A stretch of 42,061 bases of DNA from 2-01-FULL-45-10 sp964450115 (GTDB lineage: Bacteria > Omnitrophota > Gorgyraeia > 2-01-FULL-45-10), in assembly GCA_964450115.1 (NCBI GenBank), contig CAYVCD010000005.1, positions 1-42,061 of the forward strand, read 5' to 3'. Below the pieces are notes generated by a model. That model did no database searches. It had not been told where the DNA came from and saw only the letters and a program-made list of their open reading frames with translations. Positions 9,147 through 16,518 of this stretch are shown piece by piece; within the stretch, counting starts at the first letter, position 1; every line of letters begins with the position of its first letter. Position numbers and translations under genes: made by a program.

Positions 9147-9158
9147 AAAAAAAGTCTC

Positions 9159-9440
9159 CTATCTCCTCGTTATCATAGTGCGGAGTATGTCGTCGTTCAA
9201 CCTGCACAACTCTTCGAGTTTTGATATGGCACTGGTGGGCGCCGCAAAATCGAGCTTAAAGTAGTGGCCTTCCTTAGCCTTCTTTACGGGATACGCGAGA
9301 GGGCGTTTCCCCCACGGTTCCTCTTTTTTGATCGTTCCGCCGTGTTTCGTAACGCTATCTGAAATGACCTTGAAGACATTCTTCACGTCTTCATCCTTGA
9401 CTTCAGGCTTTACAATGAATATTCCTTCGTAATTTTCCAT
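9159..9440 (-). CDS. rpsF: 30S ribosomal protein S6
   Basis: A 93-residue S6. The start is the ATG at 9438-9440, preceded by AAGGGGAGA; an 11-codon upstream extension has no support. It shows the usual MENYEGIFIVKPEV opening and the LAYPVKKAKEGHY segment of the family. S6 partners S18 on the 30S platform. It is the first gene of the rpsF-ssb-rpsR-rplI-dnaB run, 64 bases after the pth stop. Confidence 0.95.
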   Translation of the reverse strand: MENYEGIFIVKPEVKDEDVKNVFKVISDSVTKHGGTIKKEEPWGKRPLAYPVKKAKEGHYFKLDFAAPTSAISKLEELCRLNDDILRTMITRR

Positions 9441-9504
9441 CTTCTCCCCTTGATTGTTAGATGATATTACCACACATTATATTACAACTCAAGCTCTTTT
9501 ACAT

Positions 9505-10083
9505 CTACGATGTAGCGGCTTTCTTTATATTGAATCTATTCATGGCCACATCCATGCCATCCGTCATCCAGCATTCAAGCGCTTCCTGGGCCAGCGATAC
9601 GGCATGGGAGGCGTTCTTATGCTGCTTGCGCTTAAAAGGGGTCAGAACATAACGCGTAATATCCCCTTTATGGACCTCTGTGGCTATGCCGATCCTTAAA
9701 CGCGCGAAATCATCCCTGCCCAGCACGGATATTATGGACTCCAGACCTTTGTGGCCTCCGGCCGAGCCCTTCTTCTTCATCCGCACCCTGCCAAGCTTCA
9801 TATTTATGTCATCGCAGATGACAATAAGGTCATCGGACGGTCCTACCTCTTCACGGAGAAGATCGCCCACAATATCTCCGGAACGGTTCATATAGGTCTG
9901 GGGCAGCGCCAAGATCGCATCAACGCCGGCGATCTTACCTCTGCCGATGAGGGCAGAGTAGCGCATCTGCCTTATCTTTATCTTATTCTCTTTCGCGAGA
10001 GCCTGCAGTACGGTAAAACCTATATTGTGCTTTGTGGTCTTGTATTCCAAGCCCGGATTACCCAGGCCGACCATGACCTTCAT
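9505..10083 (-). CDS. pth: Peptidyl-tRNA hydrolase
   Basis: A 192-residue enzyme that releases peptides from prematurely dropped peptidyl-tRNA. It opens KVMVGLGNPGLEYKTTKHN, with catalytic His19, and the Asp pair lies in VICDDINM (around residues 91-92). The start is the ATG 4 bases after the rplY stop, with GGAGAAG inside the rplY tail as ribosome-binding site. A 50-codon Arg/Lys-rich upstream extension only re-reads the rplY C-terminus and is rejected. Confidence 0.95.
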   Translation of the reverse strand: MKVMVGLGNPGLEYKTTKHNIGFTVLQALAKENKIKIRQMRYSALIGRGKIAGVDAILALPQTYMNRSGDIVGDLLREEVGPSDDLIVICDDINMKLGRVRMKKKGSAGGHKGLESIISVLGRDDFARLRIGIATEVHKGDITRYVLTPFKRKQHKNASHAVSLAQEALECWMTDGMDVAMNRFNIKKAATS

Positions 10084-10087
10084 ACAG

Positions 10088-10801
10088 CTACTTCTTCTCC
10101 TCTTTCTTCTCGGGCGCTTTAGGAGCTTCTTCCTTCTTGGTCTCCTCGGCACCCTCTTCGACTTCCTTCTTCTTTCTGATAAGTTCCGGCTCGGTAGACG
10201 CTTCGGCTCCGACTTCCTCTTTCGGAACTTCAACCTTAGGAGGCTTCACTATCATCGCTATCAATTCGGGATCCGTCAGCACTTTGACGCCCTCCGGAAC
10301 GGTTATGTTCTTAACGTATATAGACTCTCCTATCTTCAGCTTCGAGACATCGACCTCGATCTTTTCAGGAATATCGGTAGGAAGACACTCTACCTGCAGT
10401 TCCCACATGATGTGTTCAAGCGTGCCGCCTTCTTTTTTGCCCTCGGGCTCTCCGTGAGCCGTAAGGGGAACATTCACCTTCAAAGCCTCGGTGAGCGATA
10501 TTTCGTTAAAATCCACGTGCAGTATCCTGCTCTGTATCGGCTCGCGCTGTATCTCCTTTATTACCACCGTCCTGTCCTTAGCCTTTGAATCGCCGCCCGC
10601 TATCTTTAACGTAACGATGACGTTCTCACCGGCTTTAGTATGCAGAACCTCGGCCAGATCCGCCGCCGCAAGCTGTAGTTTAAGCGCGTCTTTGCCGCCC
10701 TTATAGACGACGGCAGGGATAAGCTTCTTATTCCTGAGATCCTTTGCGATCCTCTTGCCGCTTCCTTCTCTTGTCTCAACTTTCAGTATAACTTTTTCCA
10801 T
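10088..10801 (-). CDS. rplY: 50S ribosomal protein L25 (general stress protein Ctc family)
   Basis: A 237-residue long-form L25/TL5. The 5S rRNA-binding N-terminal domain (residues 1-95) is followed by the TL5 C-terminal domain and a Lys/Glu-rich disordered tail (about 205-237). The ATG is preceded by AAGGAG. The order prs-rplY-pth matches prs-ctc-spoVC of Bacillus. The charged tail explains the spurious basic reading frame in front of pth. Confidence 0.93.
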   Translation of the reverse strand: MEKVILKVETREGSGKRIAKDLRNKKLIPAVVYKGGKDALKLQLAAADLAEVLHTKAGENVIVTLKIAGGDSKAKDRTVVIKEIQREPIQSRILHVDFNEISLTEALKVNVPLTAHGEPEGKKEGGTLEHIMWELQVECLPTDIPEKIEVDVSKLKIGESIYVKNITVPEGVKVLTDPELIAMIVKPPKVEVPKEEVGAEASTEPELIRKKKEVEEGAEETKKEEAPKAPEKKEEKK

Positions 10802-10837
10802 ACAAATGCACTCCTTTTTATTCCGTAAGTTATGGCC

Positions 10838-11779
10838 TCATTTAAACAACACGCTGAGAGATTCCTCACAGTGTATCCTCTTTATGGCCTCCGCCAATAG
10901 CGACGCCACAGAAAGGACTTTTATCTTACCTATCATCTTGTCCTTACCGAGAGGGATCGTATCGGTAACAACAAGCTCTTTTAAACGCGACTTCGAGATC
11001 CTCTCGATCGCGGGCCCGCACAATACGGCGTGGGTTATAGCGGCATACACTTCCAGGGCGCCCGCTTTTTTTATAGCATCCACCGCTTCGACCAATGACC
11101 CCGCGGTCGCCACCATGTCATCCACTATAACGGCGACCTTTCCTTTTACATCGCCCATTATATGCATCACTTCCGCCGTTTTGTCATTTATCCTTCGCTT
11201 GTCCACTATGGCGAGACTGCATTTAAATCTCTTCGCATAAGCGCGCGCCGTCTTTATTCCGCCGACGTCCGGGCTTACCACCACAAAATCTTCCTTGTGT
11301 TTCATTCTCTTTCTGTAGTCGGCGAATATCTTTACGGCAAAGAGGTGATCGAGCGGTATATCAAAGAATCCCTGTATCTGTCCGGCATGCAGGTCCACAG
11401 TAAGGACCCTGTCGGCTCCGGCTACCGTCAATAAGTTCGCTACCAATTTGGCTGTTATCGGGACTCTCGGCTGATCTTTTCTGTCCTGGCGCGCGTATCC
11501 GAAATATGGCAGGACCGCCGTTATGCGCTGGGCCGAGGAACGCTTCAGGGCGTCTATCATTATCAGGAGTTCCATGATGTTCTCATTCGCGGGATCCGAT
11601 GTGGACTGTACGACAAATACGTCGTGTCCGCGCACATTTTCGTTTATCTTTACGCGCACTTCTCCATCGGAAAAACGGTCTATTGACGCGCCGCCAAGCT
11701 TTACCTTCAGGTGTTTACATATATCCGCAGCCAATTTCCTGTTTGAATTTCCGGTAAAGATCAATAGATGATTCTTCAT
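10838..11779 (-). CDS. prs: Ribose-phosphate pyrophosphokinase (PRPP synthase)
   Basis: A 313-residue class I PRPP synthase that makes phosphoribosyl pyrophosphate from ribose 5-phosphate and ATP. It feeds purine synthesis (genes further right) and HisG. Visible motifs are FTGNSNRKLA, RFSDGEV, VLPYFGYARQDRKD, DLHAGQIQGFF and the PRPP loop VIVDDMVATAGSL. I prefer the ATG at 11777-11779, with AAGGGAG 8 bases upstream. An ATG six codons earlier (11797) overlaps the glmU stop as TAATG and is an alternative coupled start. Confidence 0.94.
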   Translation of the reverse strand: MKNHLLIFTGNSNRKLAADICKHLKVKLGGASIDRFSDGEVRVKINENVRGHDVFVVQSTSDPANENIMELLIMIDALKRSSAQRITAVLPYFGYARQDRKDQPRVPITAKLVANLLTVAGADRVLTVDLHAGQIQGFFDIPLDHLFAVKIFADYRKRMKHKEDFVVVSPDVGGIKTARAYAKRFKCSLAIVDKRRINDKTAEVMHIMGDVKGKVAVIVDDMVATAGSLVEAVDAIKKAGALEVYAAITHAVLCGPAIERISKSRLKELVVTDTIPLGKDKMIGKIKVLSVASLLAEAIKRIHCEESLSVLFK

Positions 11780-11796
11780 CGCCATAGCTCCCTTCA

Positions 11797-13059
11797 TTAG
11801 TCGCCTGATCTTCTCTTCAAAATTTTCGCGGGCACTCCCACTACGGTCGTGCCATCTTTAACATTCTGTCCTTTTAATATCACAGAGCCCGCCCCCACAA
11901 GGGCCTTCTTTCCTATTTTGACCGGGGCGATAAGTATGGCCCCCACCCCTATGAAAGAGCCGTCCCCTATGAAGGTCTTGTTCTTATTCTTGCCGTCATA
12001 GTTGGCCGTTATAACTCCGGCGCCGATATTGACAAGTCTACCGACCTTCGCGTCGCCCAGGTAAGTATGATGTTTTATCTTGGTAGATCCCGCTACCTGG
12101 GTACGGACCAGCTCCACAAAATTACCCACTTCAGTCCTGTCGCCAAGCCTGGTTCCGCCGCGAAGACGCGCAAACGGACCTATGTGACAATTCTCGCCTA
12201 TTCTGACATCGGACTCTATTATAGTGTTCGGATATATAACGGTATCCTTACCTATCAAGACGCCGGGATATATGGTAGTCGTCGCGGGATCCTGGATGGT
12301 GACTCCCGACACCATCAACTCTTCCATAATTCTCTTCTTCATCACATTTGTGGCAGCGGCCAATTCGACCCTGGAATTGATACCTGTCATATCGTCTATA
12401 TTTTCCACAGCTACGGATTCCACTTTCTTACCCCGCGCGGATAGTATCTTGACCGCATCGGTAAGATAGTACTCTCTTTTACTGTTCTCGCATCGTATAT
12501 CTTTAAGGGCACCGAGCAGATCGTCGGAGGCGAATACGCATGTGCCTACGTTTATCTCCCTGATCTCTTTCTTATATTCACGGACCTCGCTGTCCTCGGC
12601 TATCTTCGTTATCCTGCCGTCGGTATCTCTTATTATCCTTCCGTATCCTGATGGGTCCTTTAGTGTCGCGGTAAGCAGCGTAAGGCTTGCGGCTGAAGTT
12701 CTATGTTTTTCAATGAGCTTCTTTAACGTCTCTTCCGTTATCAACGGCGTATCGCCGTAGACTACCAGAACGTCGCACTTAGGTCTGATCTCTTTCTTAG
12801 CCGCGCCTACGGCATCGGCTGAGCCCAGGAGCTTCTTCTGCACCACGGTCTTGACCTTTGTGCCCTTAAAGAGATCCTTTACTTTATCGCTTCCGAAACC
12901 CGCCACTACAACTATATCTTTTACGGAGGCGCGGGATACCGCGCCTGTCACATAAGATATCAGCGGCTTCCCGAGGATAGTGTGCAGGACTTTCGGCGTA
13001 TCGGACTTCATCCTCGTACCTCGCCCTGCGGCAAGTATTATCGCGATCGTGTTTTTCAT
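11797..13059 (-). CDS. glmU: Bifunctional GlmU: glucosamine-1-P acetyltransferase / GlcNAc-1-P uridyltransferase
   Basis: A 420-residue GlmU. The N-terminal nucleotidyltransferase domain starts with ILAAGRGTRMKSDTPKVLH. The C-terminal part has left-handed beta-helix hexapeptide repeats (about 240-410). It makes UDP-GlcNAc, the precursor for both peptidoglycan and lipid A. It is somewhat shorter than the E. coli protein (456 residues), at the C-terminus. No clear Shine-Dalgarno precedes the ATG, which lies 18 bases after the CCA end of tRNA-Gln, so it may depend on read-through from spoVG and tRNA processing (inference). Confidence 0.95.
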   Translation of the reverse strand: MKNTIAIILAAGRGTRMKSDTPKVLHTILGKPLISYVTGAVSRASVKDIVVVAGFGSDKVKDLFKGTKVKTVVQKKLLGSADAVGAAKKEIRPKCDVLVVYGDTPLITEETLKKLIEKHRTSAASLTLLTATLKDPSGYGRIIRDTDGRITKIAEDSEVREYKKEIREINVGTCVFASDDLLGALKDIRCENSKREYYLTDAVKILSARGKKVESVAVENIDDMTGINSRVELAAATNVMKKRIMEELMVSGVTIQDPATTTIYPGVLIGKDTVIYPNTIIESDVRIGENCHIGPFARLRGGTRLGDRTEVGNFVELVRTQVAGSTKIKHHTYLGDAKVGRLVNIGAGVITANYDGKNKNKTFIGDGSFIGVGAILIAPVKIGKKALVGAGSVILKGQNVKDGTTVVGVPAKILKRRSGD

Positions 13060-13077
13060 AAGATTATGCGTCGTTTA

Positions 13078-13151
13078 TGGTTGCCCGGTAAGGATTCGAA
13101 CCTTAACGCCGAGACCCAAATTCTCGTGTGCTACCATTACACTACCGGGCA
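13078..13151 (-). tRNA. tRNA-Gln (anticodon UUG), CCA encoded
   Basis: A full cloverleaf is visible on the minus strand. The 7-bp acceptor TGCCCGG pairs with CCGGGCA. The D-arm is GTGT/GCAC, with one G-T pair. The 5-bp anticodon stem CGAGA/TCTCG closes a 7-base loop, ATTTGGG, with anticodon TTG at 13117-13119. The T-arm is TAAGG/CCTTA with loop TTCGAAT. Discriminator A is followed by an encoded CCA (13078-13080). It lies 13 bases after the spoVG stop and 18 bases before the glmU ATG, so it is embedded in the operon. Confidence 0.97.
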
Positions 13152-13164
13152 GCGCTTGTGATCC

Positions 13165-13668
13165 TTACAATTCTATATCATCATCCTCGTAATGGCCGCT
13201 ATTAGAGGTACGAGAAGGGCTTGGCGCGCTTGACGCGCTCGGAGCGCTCGTGGAGCTAGGAATAGCCGACTGATGAGACGACGGCGTCTTCTTCTCTTCC
13301 TCATATGCCGCGAGGACCTTCTTCTGTATATATTCCCTGAAATCTGTTGTTATCGGATGGGCTATGTCCCTATGCTCGGATTGTCTTTGCGAATTATCGG
13401 CCGGCGATACCGGTTTCGGCTCAACGTATTGAGGGAGCTGGGTACCGCATTGATTGCAATATTTAGATCTGATGGCGTTCTTGAAATTACATTTCTGGCA
13501 GGACTCTTTCAACCTTCTCGACGGCATCGCCACGAAGAGACCCTTGGTGCCTTCGATAACTTTGACATTACGCACAACGAATGACTTATCGAACGTAAGG
13601 GTAGCGTACGCTTTTAATTTCCTGTCCTGTCCTTCCTTCAAAAAAACTCTGACTTCGTTGATTTCCAT
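13165..13668 (-). CDS. spoVG: SpoVG-family RNA/DNA-binding regulator with inserted zinc ribbon
   Basis: A 167-residue protein. Residues 1-52 (MEINEVRVFL to GLFVAMPSRR) and 99-125 (HRDIAHPI and a following helix) match the two halves of SpoVG. Between them, where Bacillus SpoVG has only a few residues, lies a treble-Cys segment with Cys57, Cys60, Cys71 and Cys74 (CQKC and CNQC) plus a Pro/Gln-rich linker. The C-terminal tail (128-167) is Ser/Pro/Ala-rich and ends acidic. The ATG is preceded by AAAGGAG. The ispE-spoVG-glmU order matches Bacillus. Confidence 0.9.
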   Translation of the reverse strand: MEINEVRVFLKEGQDRKLKAYATLTFDKSFVVRNVKVIEGTKGLFVAMPSRRLKESCQKCNFKNAIRSKYCNQCGTQLPQYVEPKPVSPADNSQRQSEHRDIAHPITTDFREYIQKKVLAAYEEEKKTPSSHQSAIPSSTSAPSASSAPSPSRTSNSGHYEDDDIEL

Positions 13669-13685
13669 GCCTTGTGAACTCCTTT

Positions 13686-14561
13686 TTAAGCTACAAATAT
13701 CTGCCAGCCCGTCCTTGACCGGGCGCTTACGCTTCTAAAAACCAAGTCTTTAGCCTTGATCGCCTCCCTTCTGGTCCTGTACAAGCAAAATAAGCTTGGT
13801 CCGCTTCCGGAGATGATCATCCTCTTACATAATAGTTGTGCCAAGCTCTTCGATATCCTGCTTATAGCGCCTTTTTTCAACAAAGCCACTCTTTCGAGGT
13901 CGTTGTGGAGTATGGACTCTGCCCGGGCATAGTCCAACCATAACTTCGAAGGGATTCGTATTTTAGCACTCTCCATTCTAGGTGTCAAGTGCTTCGACAT
14001 TCTGTCAAAGGCGCGATAAATATCCTTTGTAGAGGTCTTATTGCCGGCCTTTATTATAAGGTGCCATAGCCTATTCCTCGATCTTACGGCCTCCAGCACG
14101 TCTCCTCTGCCCCTGCCTATGGCAAGCGGCGTATCGAGCAGGAAGAAAGGCACGTCAGCGCCCAATCGTCTTCCCATATTAAATAGGGCCTTGCTCTCTA
14201 ATCTGAGCCCGAATAGTCTATTTACGCCTATAATGGTCGAAGCGGCGTCCGAACTGCCTCCGCCAAGCCCTGATGAGACCGGAATGCGCTTCTTTATCTC
14301 GATCTTTACTCCGGACAGTACCTTGCCGCGCTTCAAAACCTCTTCGGCCGCCTTATATACCAGGTTATCCCTCACATCCCGCGTGATGAGCTTGTCGGAC
14401 CTGACGACTATGCCTTTGGGGATCTTCGATATTTTGATCGTATCGGCAAGCGATATCCGCTCAAATACGGTCAGAATATTATGATAGGAGTCTTTCCTTT
14501 TGCCGAGGACCTTGAGGAATAAATTTACTTTCGCAGGAGCTTTAACAGTGATGCTATCCAT
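13686..14561 (-). CDS. ispE: 4-diphosphocytidyl-2-C-methyl-D-erythritol kinase IspE
   Basis: A 291-residue GHMP kinase of the MEP isoprenoid pathway. It shows KAPAKVNLFLKVLG (N-terminal substrate-binding segment) and the ATP-binding glycine loop PVSSGLGGGSSDAAS (residues 94-108). A third GHMP motif, ISGSGPSLFCLY, is near the C-terminus. It follows the transketolase C-half by 9 bases and precedes spoVG by 17 bases. Confidence 0.94.
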   Translation of the reverse strand: MDSITVKAPAKVNLFLKVLGKRKDSYHNILTVFERISLADTIKISKIPKGIVVRSDKLITRDVRDNLVYKAAEEVLKRGKVLSGVKIEIKKRIPVSSGLGGGSSDAASTIIGVNRLFGLRLESKALFNMGRRLGADVPFFLLDTPLAIGRGRGDVLEAVRSRNRLWHLIIKAGNKTSTKDIYRAFDRMSKHLTPRMESAKIRIPSKLWLDYARAESILHNDLERVALLKKGAISRISKSLAQLLCKRMIISGSGPSLFCLYRTRREAIKAKDLVFRSVSARSRTGWQIFVA

Positions 14562-14570
14562 AAAGAGTAT

Positions 14571-15524
14571 CTACCGCTTCATTGCGATCGCGTCTTTTGC
14601 GGCCCGAACAATGTTCTTCGCTTTGAGACCGAAGTGCTCGAAGAGCTCTTCCGGCTCGCCGGATAAACCAAATTTATCCCTGACACCAACGAACTTTACA
14701 GGAACGGGACAATTTTCGACTAAGATTTCCGAGATGGCGCTGCCGAGGCCGCCGGCTATCGTATGCTCTTCGGCTGTAACTACCGCACCCGTCTCTTTGG
14801 CCGCTTTTATTATACAATCTTTATCTAGGGGCTTTGGCGTATGGATATTTACAAGACGCGCATCTATGCCTTCCTTGCTTAAAGCTTCGCAGGCGACGAG
14901 CGACTCATAGACCATAGTACCGCACGCGAATATAGTCACGTCTTTGCCGTCTTTCATGACGCTGGCCTTGCCTATCTTAAATATGTCCGCTTCCTGAGTT
15001 ATTACTGGAGCGCCGGACCTACCGAGCCTTATATATACGGGCCCCTTATGATCGGCTGCGGCTATCGTCGCCTTCTTAGCCTCGATCGCGTCACAGGGAA
15101 CTATGACGGTCATATTCGGCAATATCCTCATCAGCGATATCTCTTCGAGCGCCTGGTGAGTGGCGCCATCCGGGCCCACTGAAATGCCGCCGTGCGTACC
15201 TACGATCTTCACGTTGAGATTCATATACGCTACCGACACTCTTATCTGGTCCCAGGCCCGGCCCGACGCGAATACGCCGAACGTACAGGCAAAAGGGGTC
15301 TTATCCATAAGAGCAAATCCGGCAGCGACGCCTATCATGTCCTGTTCGGCCACGCCGAGACCAAAGAAACGGTCCGGGAACTCTTTTTTGAACCAATTGG
15401 CCCTGGTAGATTCGGTGAGGTCGGCGGAGAGCACCACCACATCCTTATTGATCTTGCCCAGCTCCACCAGGCCATGCCCGAAGCCGTCTCTAGTCGGCAC
15501 CATCTTGTATTTCGTCTCGCTCAT
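14571..15524 (-). CDS. Transketolase, C-terminal subunit
   Basis: A 317-residue protein carrying only the pyrimidine-binding and C-terminal domains of transketolase. Glu60 in VAEQDMIGVAAGFA is the conserved Glu that activates thiamine diphosphate, and GTHGGISVGPDGATHQ follows. It pairs with the N-terminal subunit at 18170-19006 in a split enzyme of the pentose phosphate pathway. Unusually, the halves are separated by an FtsH-like protease and a lipoprotein gene. A DXS-like activity is less likely, because the split halves match transketolase lengths. Confidence 0.92.
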   Translation of the reverse strand: MSETKYKMVPTRDGFGHGLVELGKINKDVVVLSADLTESTRANWFKKEFPDRFFGLGVAEQDMIGVAAGFALMDKTPFACTFGVFASGRAWDQIRVSVAYMNLNVKIVGTHGGISVGPDGATHQALEEISLMRILPNMTVIVPCDAIEAKKATIAAADHKGPVYIRLGRSGAPVITQEADIFKIGKASVMKDGKDVTIFACGTMVYESLVACEALSKEGIDARLVNIHTPKPLDKDCIIKAAKETGAVVTAEEHTIAGGLGSAISEILVENCPVPVKFVGVRDKFGLSGEPEELFEHFGLKAKNIVRAAKDAIAMKR

Positions 15525-15525
15525 C

Positions 15526-16518
15526 TTATATACCTATCTCTTTTAGTCTTAACTTTTTAGTCCTGAACGCTTCCAGCTCATCCGGATTTACTTCTATAGA
15601 CCTTCCTTCTTTCTGGTCAAAGACTTCCACGCCGTCGTAATCGTTAAAACGATATCCATGTATCACATGGCCTGCTATCGAAAGGACCGTCTCAAATATC
15701 TTATCCGAATCCTCTATAGCGCTGGTGGTGCCGGATGCGCTCCGTTCGGCGTAAACTTCAAATCTGAAGAGACGCTTGCCGTTCCTAAAGATATAAATAC
15801 CTTTAACGGTCTTCAGTAAAAAGTTCTCTTTTAAATTTTTCTCTTCCCTGAACTCCAGCTTGACCCTGTTCGCTGTCTGCTCCGCGAGGAATTCGGCAAG
15901 CGTTATATCTTTTATATAAAACTTGTTGCCCCAGTAGCCTATATCTCCAAGCGATGTCGGCTCGCTTCTGAAAAAGTCCGCCATTACCTGGTCCTGCCAT
16001 TTTGGATCGAGGTTCATCTTGCTGAATATCTCTTTTACCACCTGCTCCTTCTTGGCTTGCGGGCTCCAGCGCAGGTCTATCAACATGCGCTTCATGTACT
16101 CGCCTCTCGAGATATCATTGGCAAAGAGCCTCTTCACATCCTCGACGCTCTTTATGATGATTATCTGGAGCTCCGGCATCTTTGTGTCATGCGCTATGAC
16201 ACAGTAGAAGTCTATCTTGGCATCCGTCGACAGAGCGACCCTGGCGGCACTGAAAATGACATCGTTGATCTTGTCGCTGGCTGTCTTGGAAAGAGCGAAC
16301 GAAAAATCCATGAGATCCGAGAGGGGAAGATATATCATCATCGTCCTGCCTGACGTCTCAACCAAAACGTCCGACTTGTACTCCTCTTTACAGATCTTTA
16401 TTATGGATTCCTTGATCTTGTCCCGCGGATAAGTAGAGTTGCATCCGCAAAGAGATACCGACAGGAAAACTATTCCAAAGAACAGAACAAAGCCTCTTAT
16501 GGCGCTGCTTCTTACCAT
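15526..16518 (-). CDS. Putative lipoprotein of unknown function
   Basis: A 330-residue protein with an N-terminal signal peptide and a lipobox-like LCGC (about residues 23-26), suggesting lipid modification and envelope anchoring. The mature part is mixed alpha/beta with no family I recognise. Its ATG lies inside the end of the FtsH-like gene (7-base overlap), and its stop is one base before the transketolase C-half ATG, so all three are probably co-translated. A function linked to the neighbouring membrane protease is possible but only inferred from position. Confidence 0.8.
   Translation of the reverse strand: MVRSSAIRGFVLFFGIVFLSVSLCGCNSTYPRDKIKESIIKICKEEYKSDVLVETSGRTMMIYLPLSDLMDFSFALSKTASDKINDVIFSAARVALSTDAKIDFYCVIAHDTKMPELQIIIIKSVEDVKRLFANDISRGEYMKRMLIDLRWSPQAKKEQVVKEIFSKMNLDPKWQDQVMADFFRSEPTSLGDIGYWGNKFYIKDITLAEFLAEQTANRVKLEFREEKNLKENFLLKTVKGIYIFRNGKRLFRFEVYAERSASGTTSAIEDSDKIFETVLSIAGHVIHGYRFNDYDGVEVFDQKEGRSIEVNPDELEAFRTKKLRLKEIGI

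Noticed and set aside
10084..10233. 50-residue Arg/Lys-rich N-terminal extension of Pth
   Set aside because: It is the rplY tail read in another frame; the ATG 4 bases after rplY has a good binding site and the normal Pth N-terminus.
14571..15524. 1-deoxy-xylulose-5-phosphate synthase reading of the transketolase C-half
   Set aside because: ispE is adjacent, but length and motifs match the split transketolase, and its N-half partner is in the same operon.
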